Notes: generated by a model from the letters alone, not told the origin. A DNA stretch of 64,000 nucleotides from Vreelandella piezotolerans (GCF_012427705.1 NZ_CP048602.1:1488001-1552000); one strand, 5' to 3'. Positions 8,517 through 20,615 are shown, counted from the first letter of the stretch. Program-made: numbers and translations.

Positions 8517-9566
8517 CTAAGGACAGGTATCGCCCAACAGCAGCTCGGTCTGGAGCAGCTGTTGGGTCTTGGGTATTCGCCCCAGAATCATTTTGGCCGC
8601 GACACGTCCTTTGCCCGCGCTGTCCTGGCGCACGGTCGTCAATCGAGGGGCACGATATTGCCCTTCGGCAATGCCATCGAACCCCGTGATGCGTAACGCC
8701 TTCGGCACCTGGATGCCTCGCTGTTCCGCCAGCGTCAGCGCGGTCAGAGCAATCCGATCCGACATGCACAGCAGCAGATCGGGACGCTGCTCTGCTGGCT
8801 GATCGAGGATCTCGGTGATCACCGGCGAGCACACATCGAACACGTTCTCCTCGATGTTCCATAGCGGAATGGTATCGGTATCGAACCCGTGTTCACTGAG
8901 CGCGGCGTGAAACCCGGCGAGGCGTGCTCGGCTGATCGTGCTGCTGTCGGGAAGCAACGTATGCGCCTTCGTTACTCGGCCATTACAGGGCTCTCTGGTC
9001 AGCCGCAGGTTGATGATGGCAGGCCGGGTAGGACGCTGTTTAAGGGCATGCATGGCCATGGCGTAGCTAGCGTCACGGTCATCGATATGCACCGTGGGGC
9101 AGCCGTCGATATCGAAGTCGACCGAGACCAGCGGACGCTGCGACGGCAGTTCGTTCAACAGTTTATTGTTGGGCATCAGGCCGTAGACGATGAAGCCATC
9201 GGCAATGTTGGCCGAGCCGGGCGGTTGTGATGCGTGCCCCCGGCCTGGAAGCAGCAGCAGGGTATGGCCATGGGCATCCAGGACTTCCGCTACACCGGAA
9301 AGAAACTCACTGGCGACGGCATCGTTCAAGCTGTAAGTCAGGCTTTCGGCCAGAATCACCGCCACGATGCTGGAGCGGCCGGTGCGCAGGCTGCGCGCTT
9401 TGGCATCGGGGCCGTTATACCCCAGGCGTTTGGCTTCTTTGAGAATGCGATCGCGCAGCAGCGGAGAGAGCTGGTCGGGGCGATTGAAGGCGTTGGAAAT
9501 CGTCGCAGTAGAAACGCCGAGTTCGAGCGCAAGGTCCTTTAAGGTCATTCGGCGAGGGGTGGTCAC
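8517..9566 (-). CDS. LacI-family regulator of the adjacent alpha-glucoside (agl) operon
   Basis: A 349-aa LacI-type regulator. I chose the GTG at 9566, which has an AGGAAG ribosome site at good spacing; the long open frame can be extended to 9656 but the extra 30 residues have no family character, and an ATG at 9548 is a further option. The helix-turn-helix (MTLKDLALELGVSTATISNAFNRPDQLS) begins 7 residues after the GTG. A sugar-binding sensor domain fills the rest. It is directly downstream of the agl transport operon on the same strand. The LacI-type palindromes at 15784 and 15937 are its probable targets, and the copy at 37587 would extend control to the sucrose hydrolase; this pairing is inference. 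Confidence 0.85.
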   Translation of the reverse strand: MTTPRRMTLKDLALELGVSTATISNAFNRPDQLSPLLRDRILKEAKRLGYNGPDAKARSLRTGRSSIVAVILAESLTYSLNDAVASEFLSGVAEVLDAHGHTLLLLPGRGHASQPPGSANIADGFIVYGLMPNNKLLNELPSQRPLVSVDFDIDGCPTVHIDDRDASYAMAMHALKQRPTRPAIINLRLTREPCNGRVTKAHTLLPDSSTISRARLAGFHAALSEHGFDTDTIPLWNIEENVFDVCSPVITEILDQPAEQRPDLLLCMSDRIALTALTLAEQRGIQVPKALRITGFDGIAEGQYRAPRLTTVRQDSAGKGRVAAKMILGRIPKTQQLLQTELLLGDTCP

Positions 9567-9660
9567 GGAGCTTCCTAAACTGGTGAAGAGTATGGGCGGA
9601 GAGAGTGCGTGCCGGACGCCTTTACAGCGCAGGCTAATTATTGAATTGTCGCGCACAAGA

Positions 9661-9726
9661 ATAACGGCCTTGACGGTCTGACGACTACCCTCTTTGCAAG
9701 GTGCCTCATCCAGCCAAGGCCGTTAT
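9661..9726. repeat. 12-bp perfect inverted repeat between agl operon and its regulator gene
   Basis: ATAACGGCCTTG (9661-9672) is repeated as its exact complement CAAGGCCGTTAT (9715-9726) with a 42-nt loop. It lies after the stop of the ATPase gene and before the start of the LacI-family gene. There is no T-run after either arm, so it is not a standard terminator; RNA stabilisation, partial attenuation or a bound looping site are possible. Confidence 0.6.
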
Positions 9727-9744
9727 GGGTCTTTCTATCCGTGT

Positions 9745-10851
9745 TTAAGCGGCCGAGCGCGCCTTGGCTAGTGTCAACGCGGCGCCGCTCTCATCGAACA
9801 GGTGGACGTGTTCGGTATCCGGTACCAGCGACACCTGCTGGCCCTCTTGCCACTGGCTGGGCGCTTCGCTGCGATGGATGAGCAGCGTCGAGCCCGCTTT
9901 CGGCTCCAGATAGACGTAGACCTCGTTGCCCAGGTACTCGACGTTGACGATATCGAAGCAGTTATCGCCTTGAGGCGCTTCCAAGCGAAGGTGCTCGGGC
10001 CGCACGCCAAGCGTGAGCGAGGTGCCCTGTGAGTAAGCGTCGCCCGCTTGGGGCAGTGAGACCTCGCCGATGCCCGCTGCTTTGACGCGGCAGCCTTCGG
10101 CGGCGCCGCTGATCAGCTCGGCGGGCATAAAATTCATGGTAGGCGAGCCAATGAAGCCCGCGACGAATTGGGTGGCCGGACGCTGGTACAGCTCGTGGGG
10201 ACTGCCCACTTGCTCCACATGGCCCCGGTTGAGCACTACGATCTTATCCGCCAGGGTCATGGCTTCGACCTGATCGTGGGTCACGTAGATCATGGTAGAG
10301 CCAAGACGGTTGTGCAGGCGGGCGATTTCGTTACGCATCTGCACCCGCAGCGAGGCATCCAGGTTGGAGAGCGGCTCGTCGAACAGCAGAATGCGCGGCT
10401 CCCGCGCCATGGCACGTCCCATCGCCACGCGCTGGCGCTGGCCGCCAGAGAGGGCTTTGGGTTTGCGGTGCAGCAGCTCTTCCAGCTGCAGGATTTTGGC
10501 CGTGCTCATTACCCGCTCGTGAACGGTCTCTTTAGCAGTGTTGGCCAGCTTTAGGCCAAAGGCCATGTTGTCGTAGACGGTCATGTGCGGGTAGAGCGCG
10601 TAGGACTGAAACACCATGCCGACGCCGCGCTCGCGGGGGGGTAGGTCGTTCACCACGGTGCCGCCAATGTTCAGGTCGCCATCGGTGATCGATTCGAGCC
10701 CTGCAATCAGGCGCAGTAGGGTGGATTTACCGCAGCCGGAGGGACCCACGAACACGACGAACTCGCCGTCGCCAATGGAAAGATCGACGTCTTTGATGAT
10801 GTGGTCGCGGCCAAATACCTTGTTGACCTTTTCAAGCGTAACACTTGCCAT
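9745..10851 (-). CDS. aglK: Sugar ABC transporter ATP-binding protein, MalK/UgpC type
   Basis: A 368-aa ATPase that would power the adjacent alpha-glucoside importer from the inner face of the membrane. Walker A GPSGCGKST (about residues 36-44), the signature LSGGQRQRVAMGRAMAREP, Walker B ILLFDEPLSNLD and the switch His in VTHDQVEAMTL are intact. The C-terminal third is the TOBE-type regulatory domain of the MalK group (LTLGVRPEHLRLE). An AAGGAGT ribosome site precedes the ATG. It is the last gene of the operon SBP-permease-permease-glucosidase-ATPase. A paralogue at 22406 sits beside malT; which ATPase serves which permease pair is not certain. Confidence 0.9.
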   Translation of the reverse strand: MASVTLEKVNKVFGRDHIIKDVDLSIGDGEFVVFVGPSGCGKSTLLRLIAGLESITDGDLNIGGTVVNDLPPRERGVGMVFQSYALYPHMTVYDNMAFGLKLANTAKETVHERVMSTAKILQLEELLHRKPKALSGGQRQRVAMGRAMAREPRILLFDEPLSNLDASLRVQMRNEIARLHNRLGSTMIYVTHDQVEAMTLADKIVVLNRGHVEQVGSPHELYQRPATQFVAGFIGSPTMNFMPAELISGAAEGCRVKAAGIGEVSLPQAGDAYSQGTSLTLGVRPEHLRLEAPQGDNCFDIVNVEYLGNEVYVYLEPKAGSTLLIHRSEAPSQWQEGQQVSLVPDTEHVHLFDESGAALTLAKARSAA

Positions 10852-10862
10852 GGTAACTCCTT

Positions 10863-10888
10863 GCCGACCTCGACCTGAGCGGGTCGGC
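10863..10888. repeat. Short inverted repeat between glucosidase and ATPase genes
   Basis: GCCGACC (10863-10869) and GGTCGGC (10882-10888) form a 7-bp hairpin in the 65-bp gap between aglA and aglK. It could adjust the relative amount of the distal message. No T-run is present. Confidence 0.35.
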
Positions 10889-10916
10889 TATCGTTATTAA
10901 CTGTTATGGGCGGCGT

Positions 10917-12533
10917 TTAGGCAACCTGCATAAAGGCGGCTTGGTACGCGGGCAGCGTGAGTGTGCTGCCGTCTCGCGTGGCGGTAAAATGGGCGACCGG
11001 CAAGTCGCTGGCGACCTCCACGGGCAGGGTGGTTTGCTGCTCTTGCCCGGTCAGGTTGAAAACACATAGCAAGATCTCGTCGCCTTTTTGACGGGTAAAG
11101 CCGAGCAGGTCGTCACCGACGTCGACCAACGATAAATCGCCATCGAAGAGGGCGGGGTGGCGGCGGCGGAACGCCAGCAGGGCGCGTACGGTATTGAGTG
11201 TGGCGTTGGGGTCGTCTTGCTGGCGGCTCACCGCCAAATCCAAGTGACGAGCTTCCATGGGCAGCCACGGCTCTACTGGCGAGAAGCCACCCTGATCGCC
11301 GTCGGTCCAGGGCATGGGCGTGCGGCAGCCGTCGCGGCCTTTGAACTCGGGCCACAGCACTTTGCCGTAGGGGTCTTGAATGCGCTCGAAGGGCACGTCC
11401 GCTTCCGGTAGGCCCAGCTCTTCGCCTTGGTACAGGCACACGCTGCCGCGCAGTGAGAACAGCATGGCCAGCATCACTTTTGGGTAGGCGTGGGGGTCTT
11501 CCTCAGCGCCCCAGCGGGTCGCACTGCGCACCACGTCGTGGTTGGACGTGGCCCAGCAAGGCCAGGCGTCGCCCGCCAAGCGTTGGAAGCGTTCGATCAC
11601 TTCGCGCAGGTAGCTGGCGGAGTGGGGCATGTTGAGCAGGTCGAAGGTGTACGCCATGTGCAGCTTATCGCCACCGGCAGTGTATTCGGCCATGCGTTCT
11701 AGCGGATTATCGTCGCCAATCTCACCCACGGTGGTGGTGCCGGGGTACTCATCCATCAGCGCACGCAGGTCTTTGAGGAAGTCCAGATTTTCCGGCCGGC
11801 TGAGGTCGTAGACATGGCGCTGCCAGGTGTAGGGGTTCGCTTCCGGTGCCCCCAGGGTTTTGGCTTCGCCTGTCGGTACCGGCGGGTTGTCCCGCAGTTC
11901 GGCGTCGTGGAAGTAGAAGTTGACCGTATCCAAGCGGAAGCCGTCTACGCCCAAATCCAGCCAGAAACGCATGTTGTCGAGCTGCGCCTGACGGGCTTCC
12001 GGGTGGTGGAAGTTCACGTCCGGCTGGCTGGTCAGGAAGTTGTGCAGATAGTACTGCTGGCGCCGGGAGTCGAAGGTCCACGCCGAGCCGCCAAAAATCG
12101 ACAGCCAGTTGTTGGGCGGCGTGCCGTCGGGTTTCGGATCGGCCCATACGAACCAGTCGGCTTTAGGATTGGTGCGATTCTGGCGGCTCTCCTGGAACCA
12201 GGGGTGCTGATCGGAGGTATGGCTGATCACCTGGTCGATCATCACTTTCAAGCCCAGCGAGTGAGCTTTTTCCAGCAGCGCCTTGAAGTCTTCCAGCGTG
12301 CCGAACATGGGGTCTACGTCGCGGTAGTCACTCACGTCATAGCCGAAGTCGAGCATCGGAGAAGTAAAGAAGGGCGATAGCCAGATGCCGTCCACGTTGA
12401 GGGAGGCCACGTAATCCAGCTTTTCGGTGATGCCGTTCAGATCGCCTACGCCGTCGCCGCGGCTGTCCAAGAAGCTACGCGGATAGATTTGATAAATAAC
12501 GCCGCCGCGCCACCACATCATGTTGTCTTGCAT
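10917..12533 (-). CDS. aglA: GH13 alpha-glucosidase (GH13_23-like)
   Basis: A 538-aa cytosolic glycosidase that cleaves glucose from short alpha-glucosides. The four GH13 regions are visible: DQVISHTSDQHPWF (about 100-113), GFRLDTVNFY with nucleophile Asp202, VGEIGDD with acid/base Glu271, and TSNHDVVRS with Asp333. These numbers and the total length equal those I recall for HaG, the monovalent-cation-activated enzyme of Halomonas sp. H11, which cleaves maltose- and sucrose-like substrates. There is no signal peptide, in line with hydrolysis after intact uptake. It lies between the permease and ATPase genes of the agl operon. An AAGGAA ribosome site lies 7 bp upstream of the ATG. Confidence 0.95.
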   Translation of the reverse strand: MQDNMMWWRGGVIYQIYPRSFLDSRGDGVGDLNGITEKLDYVASLNVDGIWLSPFFTSPMLDFGYDVSDYRDVDPMFGTLEDFKALLEKAHSLGLKVMIDQVISHTSDQHPWFQESRQNRTNPKADWFVWADPKPDGTPPNNWLSIFGGSAWTFDSRRQQYYLHNFLTSQPDVNFHHPEARQAQLDNMRFWLDLGVDGFRLDTVNFYFHDAELRDNPPVPTGEAKTLGAPEANPYTWQRHVYDLSRPENLDFLKDLRALMDEYPGTTTVGEIGDDNPLERMAEYTAGGDKLHMAYTFDLLNMPHSASYLREVIERFQRLAGDAWPCWATSNHDVVRSATRWGAEEDPHAYPKVMLAMLFSLRGSVCLYQGEELGLPEADVPFERIQDPYGKVLWPEFKGRDGCRTPMPWTDGDQGGFSPVEPWLPMEARHLDLAVSRQQDDPNATLNTVRALLAFRRRHPALFDGDLSLVDVGDDLLGFTRQKGDEILLCVFNLTGQEQQTTLPVEVASDLPVAHFTATRDGSTLTLPAYQAAFMQVA

Positions 12534-12601
12534 TACTGTGTTCCTTAAAAACGGTTGCTGAGTTTGATCAGCGAATTCATGGGACCATGGTGTGAAGGCG
12601 G

Positions 12602-13443
<842 letters not shown>

Positions 13444-13444
<1 letters not shown>

Positions 13445-14436
13445 CAGTCACCTCCCAATTGAATCTGTTTGCGGCCAAGGTAGAGATAAGCCACGGTGGC
13501 CAGCGCGATGATCAAGAACAGCAGCGTGGATGCGGCGCTGCCGTAGCCGACGTCCTGAAACTCGACGAGCTGCTGGCGCGCGTAGACCGACATCGACATC
13601 GTGCTGGTGGAGTTGGAGGTCAACACGTAGATCACGTCGAAGACCCGCAGGGCATCCAGCAGGCGGAAGATGACCGCCACCATCAGCGCCGGGGTAATCA
13701 GCGGTAGCGTGACCTTGAAGAACACGCGCACCGGATGAATGCCATCCACCTCGGCGGCTTCGTAGCAATCTTTGGGCAGCATCTGCAGCGCGGCCAGGAC
13801 CAACAGAGCCACGAAGGGAATCGTTTTCCACACGTCGACCATGATCACCGCCCACATGGAGTAGGTGGCGCTCGCGGTCCAAGCGATGGGGTTATCAATA
13901 ATACCGACCATCATCAGCAGGTGGTTGATGATGCCGAACTGGTCGTTGAGCATCCACGCCCACATCTGAGCCGACACGATGGTAGGAATGGCCCAGGGAA
14001 TCAGCACGGCCGCCCGAACGATCACGCGGCCTTTGAATTCTGCGTTCAAAATCAGTGCGACGATGACGCCGAAAACGACTTCCAGCGATACCGACACCAC
14101 CGAGAAGTAAACCGTGTTCCACACGGACTGCCACCACACTGGGTCCGCCAGCACGCCAAACCAGCGGCCGTTGTCGTAGACCAGGTAGTTTTCGAAACCG
14201 ATCAGATTCGCCGAGCCCAAATCGGAGAGCGACGCATCGGTAAAACTCAGGAAAAACGTACGTAGTAACGGCCAGCCCGCCACCAGCGTGAGGGCAATCA
14301 GCATGGGGGCTAAGAACAGCCACGCCGCCTTGACGCGTTGGCGGCGGACCTTGGTACCCCGTTGCCGCCGCGCTGGCGTGGCGGAACGCGCCCCGAGGGG
14401 CGCGTTTTGGTGAGAGTGGTGAGAAGAGCTCGACAT
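13444..14436 (-). CDS. aglF: Alpha-glucoside ABC transporter permease, MalF/UgpA type
   Basis: A 330-aa inner-membrane permease. A basic cytosolic N-terminus (ARRQRGTKVRRQRVKAA) precedes the first membrane segment LFLAPMLIALTLVAGWPLL (about residues 40-58), a periplasmic loop and five more segments. The EAA loop reads YEAAEVDGIHPVRVFFKVTLP. Length fits the short MalF class without the large periplasmic insertion of E. coli MalF. It follows the binding-protein gene by 14 bp and overlaps aglG, so the order is the usual binding protein-F-G. Confidence 0.9.
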
Positions 14437-14450
14437 AGGTGTCTCCGCGT

Positions 14451-15722
14451 TTACCAGTTGCGACGCTTCAGGCGCAGCAATTCGCCTTCAAGGTCGGCGA
14501 CGGCTTGAGCGCCATCTTTGGTGCCGGACAGCACGTCATGAGAGGTGCTGAAGAACGCGTTGCTGACACGGCCATAGGCATCGCCCGTGGGGGCAGAGGG
14601 GCGGGCCACCGCGTTGGTGAACGTATCGTAAAGCGTGCCGAAGAAGGGCACGGCATCCAGCACTTCCTGGTCTTGGTAGAGCGAATCGATCGTCGGGTTG
14701 TAAGAAGCCTGAATGGCGCGGCGCTTTTGCTCTTCTTCACCGGTCAGATACGCCACCAGGTCAGCGGCGATCTCAGGATGCTCGCTGTAGCGCGACACGG
14801 CCAGGTTCCAGCCGCCCAGGCCCGCGGCGCTCTGGCCCTCTTCACCGCCGGCAGGCAGCTGCACGACGCCTACTTTGCCGCGCACGTCGCTATCGTCACT
14901 CTGGGCCAGTGACCACGCGTAGGGCCAGTTGCGCATGAAGACGGCATTGCCGCCCTGGAAAACACCCCGTGCTTCCTCTTCGGTGTAGTTCAGCACGCCT
15001 TCCGGGGAGATGTCGCCAATCCAAGAGGCGGCCAGATCCAGCGCTTGGGCAGCGCGCTCGTTGTTGATGGTCACTTCGCCTTCGTTATCGACCACGGTGC
15101 CGCCGCCAAAGCTGGCAACCCACTCGAGGGCGTTGACGGTCAGGCCTTCGTAGGCGCGGCCTTGGAACACGAAGCCTTGCATACGGTCGTTGCCCGCTTC
15201 ACGCTCGGCGTTTTGAATATCGCGCGCGATCTCCGTCATCTCTTGCCACGTGGTGGGCACCTCGTGGCCATGCTTTTCCAGCAGGTCTTCGCGGTAGTAA
15301 AGAACACCCGCATCGGTAAACCAGGGCATGGCGACCAGGCGGTCATCGATGGTGTTATTGGTCACGATGGTGTCGAAGTGACCGACTGCGGCGTCTTCAC
15401 CCAGTACTTCGCGCAGGTCGAGCAGGTGGTTGGCTAGCAGACCGGGCCATACCACGTCGATCTGCATCACATCGATATCGCTGGAGTTAGCGGAGAGAAT
15501 TTGTTGATAGAGAGACAGGCGCTCAGTAGACGAGTTGGGCGTTGAAACCACATCGACGCTGTGGCCGGTTTTCTCTTCCCAGGCGCGTACGCCTTCTTGG
15601 CAAAGGGTCAACTCTGCGCCAACTGCACCACAGGAGATCGTCAGTTCGGCCGCCTGGGCAGACCCGGTGGCACTGGCAAGACTGGCCAAAGCAATAGCTG
15701 AAGTGAGTAGTGTCTTTTTCAT
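14451..15722 (-). CDS. aglE: Alpha-glucoside ABC transporter substrate-binding protein
   Basis: A 423-aa periplasmic sugar-binding protein of solute-binding family 1. A signal peptide MKKTLLTSAIALASLASATG..AQA with probable cleavage before AELTISCG (about residue 24) is followed by a two-lobed binding protein with family segments VVWPGLLANHLLDL and MRNWPYAWSLAQ. It captures the alpha-glucoside delivered by an outer-membrane porin and hands it to AglFG. It is the first gene of the agl operon. A GAGGAA ribosome site precedes the ATG, and two LacI-type operators lie 62 and 215 bp upstream. The exact ligand (maltose, sucrose, trehalose) cannot be read from the sequence. Confidence 0.9.
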   Translation of the reverse strand: MKKTLLTSAIALASLASATGSAQAAELTISCGAVGAELTLCQEGVRAWEEKTGHSVDVVSTPNSSTERLSLYQQILSANSSDIDVMQIDVVWPGLLANHLLDLREVLGEDAAVGHFDTIVTNNTIDDRLVAMPWFTDAGVLYYREDLLEKHGHEVPTTWQEMTEIARDIQNAEREAGNDRMQGFVFQGRAYEGLTVNALEWVASFGGGTVVDNEGEVTINNERAAQALDLAASWIGDISPEGVLNYTEEEARGVFQGGNAVFMRNWPYAWSLAQSDDSDVRGKVGVVQLPAGGEEGQSAAGLGGWNLAVSRYSEHPEIAADLVAYLTGEEEQKRRAIQASYNPTIDSLYQDQEVLDAVPFFGTLYDTFTNAVARPSAPTGDAYGRVSNAFFSTSHDVLSGTKDGAQAVADLEGELLRLKRRNW

Positions 15723-15783
15723 TACGGCGTTCCTCGGCGTTTATTGTTGTGGGTGATGGGGTATCAATGCGCTCATAGCGCCT

Positions 15784-15799
15784 ACTTAAACGATTAAGT
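15784..15799. promoter_or_regulatory. LacI-type operator before agl operon
   Basis: ACTTAAACGATTAAGT is a near-perfect palindrome with the central CG typical of LacI-family sites. The same 16 bases occur at 37587-37602 before the sucrose hydrolase. It is 62 bp upstream of aglE. The probable ligand is the LacI-family protein encoded at 8517. Confidence 0.75.
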
Positions 15800-15936
15800 A
15801 CGCTGCCAGTTAGCCGTCTGTCGTCGTGAAGTTCAATAGCGACTTTTGTCTAATCTATGTCAATTCAATTTCTCTAAGATAAATAACCTTTTAGACATTG
15901 GTCGATAATTAGTAAAAGCTTGTTGGTTTACGTGCT

Positions 15937-15950
15937 CTTAATCGATTAAG
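15937..15950. promoter_or_regulatory. Second LacI-type operator in agl/porin divergent region
   Basis: CTTAATCGATTAAG is a perfect 14-bp palindrome sharing the TTAA-N-CG-N-TTAA core with the operator at 15784. The centres are about 152 bp apart, so looping or separate control of the porin promoter is possible. Confidence 0.7.
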
Positions 15951-16185
15951 TTTCAACTGTCACTCTATCTTCACACAACACGAAAGTTGCTTTGCAACAC
16001 GTTGGGTCAATCACCTTGTCGCGTTGTTGGGCACAGGCTTCGGCGAGTCGAAGTAACGACACGGGTGGCAGCACTGAAACGCTGGCTTTTTTTACACCGG
16101 TTTTGGGGCCGGTGATCAAAAAGTAGGGAGCCAAACGGTTCGGGCGTTCGGGATAAAAAACAATAGGATTTAACACTAGGGTTGA

Positions 16186-17727
<1,542 letters not shown>

Positions 17728-17798
17728 GGGAGTACCGCTCGCTAGCAAGACTGCTTTCGATCTCATGGCGGCATGAGCGCCATCTGCCCATGCCGGTT

Positions 17799-17823
17799 GC
17801 CCGCGACTCGTCGCGGGCTTTTT
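17799..17823 (+). terminator. Rho-independent terminator after porin gene
   Basis: GCCCGCGA-CTCG-TCGCGGGC forms an 8-bp GC-rich stem with a 4-nt loop and is followed by five Ts. It lies 72 bp after the porin stop and before malT, so it separates the two transcripts. Confidence 0.9.
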
Positions 17824-17885
17824 ATTGTCCAAATAAGTAGCCTAAGTCATAGACGAGGACGTTGGTAGACACATAGGAGAGGGCC

Positions 17886-20591
17886 ATGCCGCTGCTACAA
17901 GAAAAGCTTACCGCACCGACGTTGCCACTGGGCGTCGTGGCAAGGCCGCGCCTCAATGATGCCTTTGCATTGAACGAGCGCGTGCGCCTGCTTCTCGTTC
18001 AAGCCCCGTCGGGCTACGGAAAGACCACGCTACTGGCAGAACGCCTACCCGCCCTGGAGCAAGACGCCGCTTGGCTGCGCCTGGACCAGCGCGACAATCG
18101 GCCCGAGCGCTTTTTACGCTACTGGCAAGCCGCCATCGATACGCTGTTACGTGAGGATGCGCCGCTGTCGCCTTTGTCTGAGGCGGCGGACTGCGTGGAG
18201 CAGCTAGAGCGCTGGCTGGGCGAGCTGCCGAAGCAGCGGACGGCTTGTCGGCTGGTCGTGGATGAGTTCGAGCACCTGACGCACCCCGATATTCTGGCGG
18301 GGCTTGCCCACTGGCTGCGTCATCAGCCGCCCTGGCTGACCCTGACCCTAGCCAGTCGCTCCCGGCCTGCGCTGGGCCTTGCCAGCCTGCGGCTGCGGGG
18401 CGAACTCGAAGAGATCGATCTAAGCGCCCTGGCCTTCGATAGCGAAGAGGCGCAAACCCTCTGCGCCGAGCAGCTCAGTTTTCCGCCTACTCGGGTGAGC
18501 CTGGAGCGGGCGCTGCGCCGCAGCGGCGGCTGGGTGATGGCCCTGAACTGGCTGGTGGAGCGTACGACGACTCGCGCCGGATTCGATGCGCTGGTCGAGC
18601 GGCTAAACGGCGGTCATCCCGATTTTGTGGCCTGGTTCGATGAACGGCTGGCCGAGGCGCTGCCCCCTGAGGAGCGAGAGCTACTACTGCAGCTCGGTGT
18701 GCTGGAGCGCTTCTCACCTGAATTGATGGCGCGCCTGCTGGAGGGCGAGCGGCTTACCCAGCGGCTCGATGCCTTCGAGCAAGCGGGGCTATTCATCGAG
18801 CGGCCCGACCCCCACGCCCAGTGGTACCGCTTTCAACGGCTGTTCGGGGAGTACCTGCGCCACCGCCGCCACGAGCTTAGCTTGGCCACCCAGCGCACCC
18901 TGCACCAGCGGGCCAGCCAAGCCTGGCTGGCACTCAACGACCCGATCATGGCGTTGCGCCAAGCCATTTTGGCGGAATCGCCCGAGGAGGTGGCCAGTCT
19001 ACTGGTCGCGCAAGGGCCAGCGCTGTTGGCCAGCGGGGCCTACGCGCTGCTGGCTCAAGGGCTTGGGCTGCTGGGGGAGCCGCAAATCTCGACACGCCCA
19101 GAGCTGGCGCTGCTCTACGGCTGGGTCTCCCATGCGCAGTTCCAGTTCGATATCACCGCACGAGTCATCCAATGGATCGAAGCGCAGCTGGAGGCCCCAG
19201 AGTGGCAGCGGCTGACGGCCGAGTTTGCCACCCTGCGCGCCCAATTAGCGATCAATCAGGGCAACGCCGAGCGCGCTGCGCCGCTCGCTGAACAGGCGCT
19301 GGCCGTGCCCGCCCGCTATTTAGCCTCCACCCCGCTGACCGCGACCGCCATCTTGAGCGAGGCGCGTTTCGTGCTGGGCTATCTGGACGAGTCGCTGCAA
19401 CGGGTGCGCGAGGTGGAGCGTCTGGCACGCCAGCGAGAGGATCACCAGCTACTGCTGTGGTCATTCTGCCATCAGTCGGAAACGCTGGTGGCCCAGGGGC
19501 GCTTGCAGGCCGCTTACGATATTCAAGAGCGCGCTTTTGCCCTTCTGGAGCGGGCAGAGCTCGAGCACCTGCCCGTGGCGGAGTTTCTCTACCGGATTCG
19601 CAGCCAGGTGCTTTGGGAGTGGCACCGCCTGGATGAAGCCGAGCAGGCCGCGCTCAAAGGCATTGCCGTGCTCGACAACCAGGGCGAGCGCTGGACGCTG
19701 CAGTGCCACATTCAACTGGCCAAAATTGCCCAGAGCCGTGGCGATCAGGCTCAGTGCGCTGACCATATTCGGCGGCTGCGTAAAATCCTGGCCGAAGGCG
19801 ATTACCATATCGACTGGGTCGCCAATGCCCACGCCACGCTGCTGGCCTGGTGGCACTCCACGCAAGACCTCGACGCTGTGGAGCGCTGGCGTCAGGAAGC
19901 GCCCGCGCCCATCACCGAAGGGGCCACCAACCACTTTGCCCAATGCAACGTACGCAATCACGCTCGGGCGCTTACGCTGCTGGGCCGCTTTGATGAGGCC
20001 CGCGCGCTGCTGGAAGCACTCGAAGTCCATACTCAAAGACTTGGGCTGGTCACCGATGCCAACCGCAACCAGCTCTGCCTCGCGGCCGCTGCGTGGTCGG
20101 CTGGCCAGGAGGAGCAAGCCCGGCACCATATGCATCAAGCGCTCAGTTTGGCGTCTCGCACGGCGTTGATAGGCAGCTTTTTGCGCATGGGCAAACCGCT
20201 GGGAGATCTGCTGTCGGGCTTATTGACGGACGGCACGCTATCAGCCTTGGAGCAGGCGAGGGCAGAGCGGCTGCTGGCGCTGGCGGGTCAGCAGAAAGAC
20301 TTTGGAAGCGCCCGACGCTTGATATTGGACGAAACGGTGATCGCGGATATCGTCGCAAGACCTGACGTGCCGGAGCTGATTCGCACCTCGCCGCTCACCC
20401 GACGCGAATGGCAAATCCTGGGGTTGATCCACGCCGGGCTCTCCAATGAGCAGATTGCCGAACAGCTCTCGGTGGCGCCGACGACCATCAAGACCCATAT
20501 CCGCAGCCTTTACCAAAAGCAGAACATTCGCCGCCGAGACGAAGCCATTGCGCTGGCAGGGCAACTCATGGCGCATATTCAGGGGGAGTGA
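17886..20591 (+). CDS. malT: MalT-type ATP-dependent LuxR-family transcriptional activator
   Basis: A 901-aa STAND-class activator. An N-terminal NTPase domain carries Walker A VQAPSGYGKTTLL (about residues 37-49); helical TPR-like sensor repeats follow (about 240-800), and a LuxR helix-turn-helix ends the protein (SPLTRREWQILGLIHAGLSNEQIAEQL.. from about 835). Length equals E. coli MalT (901 aa). MalT binds maltotriose and ATP, multimerises and activates at GGGGAKGAGG boxes. Such boxes are found just downstream before the second glucosidase and before malE at 34.2 kb, which fits a mal activator. A GGAGAGG ribosome site precedes the ATG. Confidence 0.92.
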   Translation: MPLLQEKLTAPTLPLGVVARPRLNDAFALNERVRLLLVQAPSGYGKTTLLAERLPALEQDAAWLRLDQRDNRPERFLRYWQAAIDTLLREDAPLSPLSEAADCVEQLERWLGELPKQRTACRLVVDEFEHLTHPDILAGLAHWLRHQPPWLTLTLASRSRPALGLASLRLRGELEEIDLSALAFDSEEAQTLCAEQLSFPPTRVSLERALRRSGGWVMALNWLVERTTTRAGFDALVERLNGGHPDFVAWFDERLAEALPPEERELLLQLGVLERFSPELMARLLEGERLTQRLDAFEQAGLFIERPDPHAQWYRFQRLFGEYLRHRRHELSLATQRTLHQRASQAWLALNDPIMALRQAILAESPEEVASLLVAQGPALLASGAYALLAQGLGLLGEPQISTRPELALLYGWVSHAQFQFDITARVIQWIEAQLEAPEWQRLTAEFATLRAQLAINQGNAERAAPLAEQALAVPARYLASTPLTATAILSEARFVLGYLDESLQRVREVERLARQREDHQLLLWSFCHQSETLVAQGRLQAAYDIQERAFALLERAELEHLPVAEFLYRIRSQVLWEWHRLDEAEQAALKGIAVLDNQGERWTLQCHIQLAKIAQSRGDQAQCADHIRRLRKILAEGDYHIDWVANAHATLLAWWHSTQDLDAVERWRQEAPAPITEGATNHFAQCNVRNHARALTLLGRFDEARALLEALEVHTQRLGLVTDANRNQLCLAAAAWSAGQEEQARHHMHQALSLASRTALIGSFLRMGKPLGDLLSGLLTDGTLSALEQARAERLLALAGQQKDFGSARRLILDETVIADIVARPDVPELIRTSPLTRREWQILGLIHAGLSNEQIAEQLSVAPTTIKTHIRSLYQKQNIRRRDEAIALAGQLMAHIQGE

Positions 20592-20605
20592 GGCGCCGTG
20601 TGACC

Positions 20606-20615
20606 ACTCCTCCCC
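20606..20615 (-). promoter_or_regulatory. MalT-like box 1 before second glucosidase
   Basis: Read on the minus strand, GGGGAGGAGT matches 9 of 10 positions of the MalT box GGGGAKGAGG. It lies 124 bp before the glucosidase start, in the gap after malT. Confidence 0.5.

Noticed and set aside
16095-16114. Terminator hairpin before the porin gene
   Set aside because: The CACCGG/CCGGTG stem is short and neither strand has a T-run after it.
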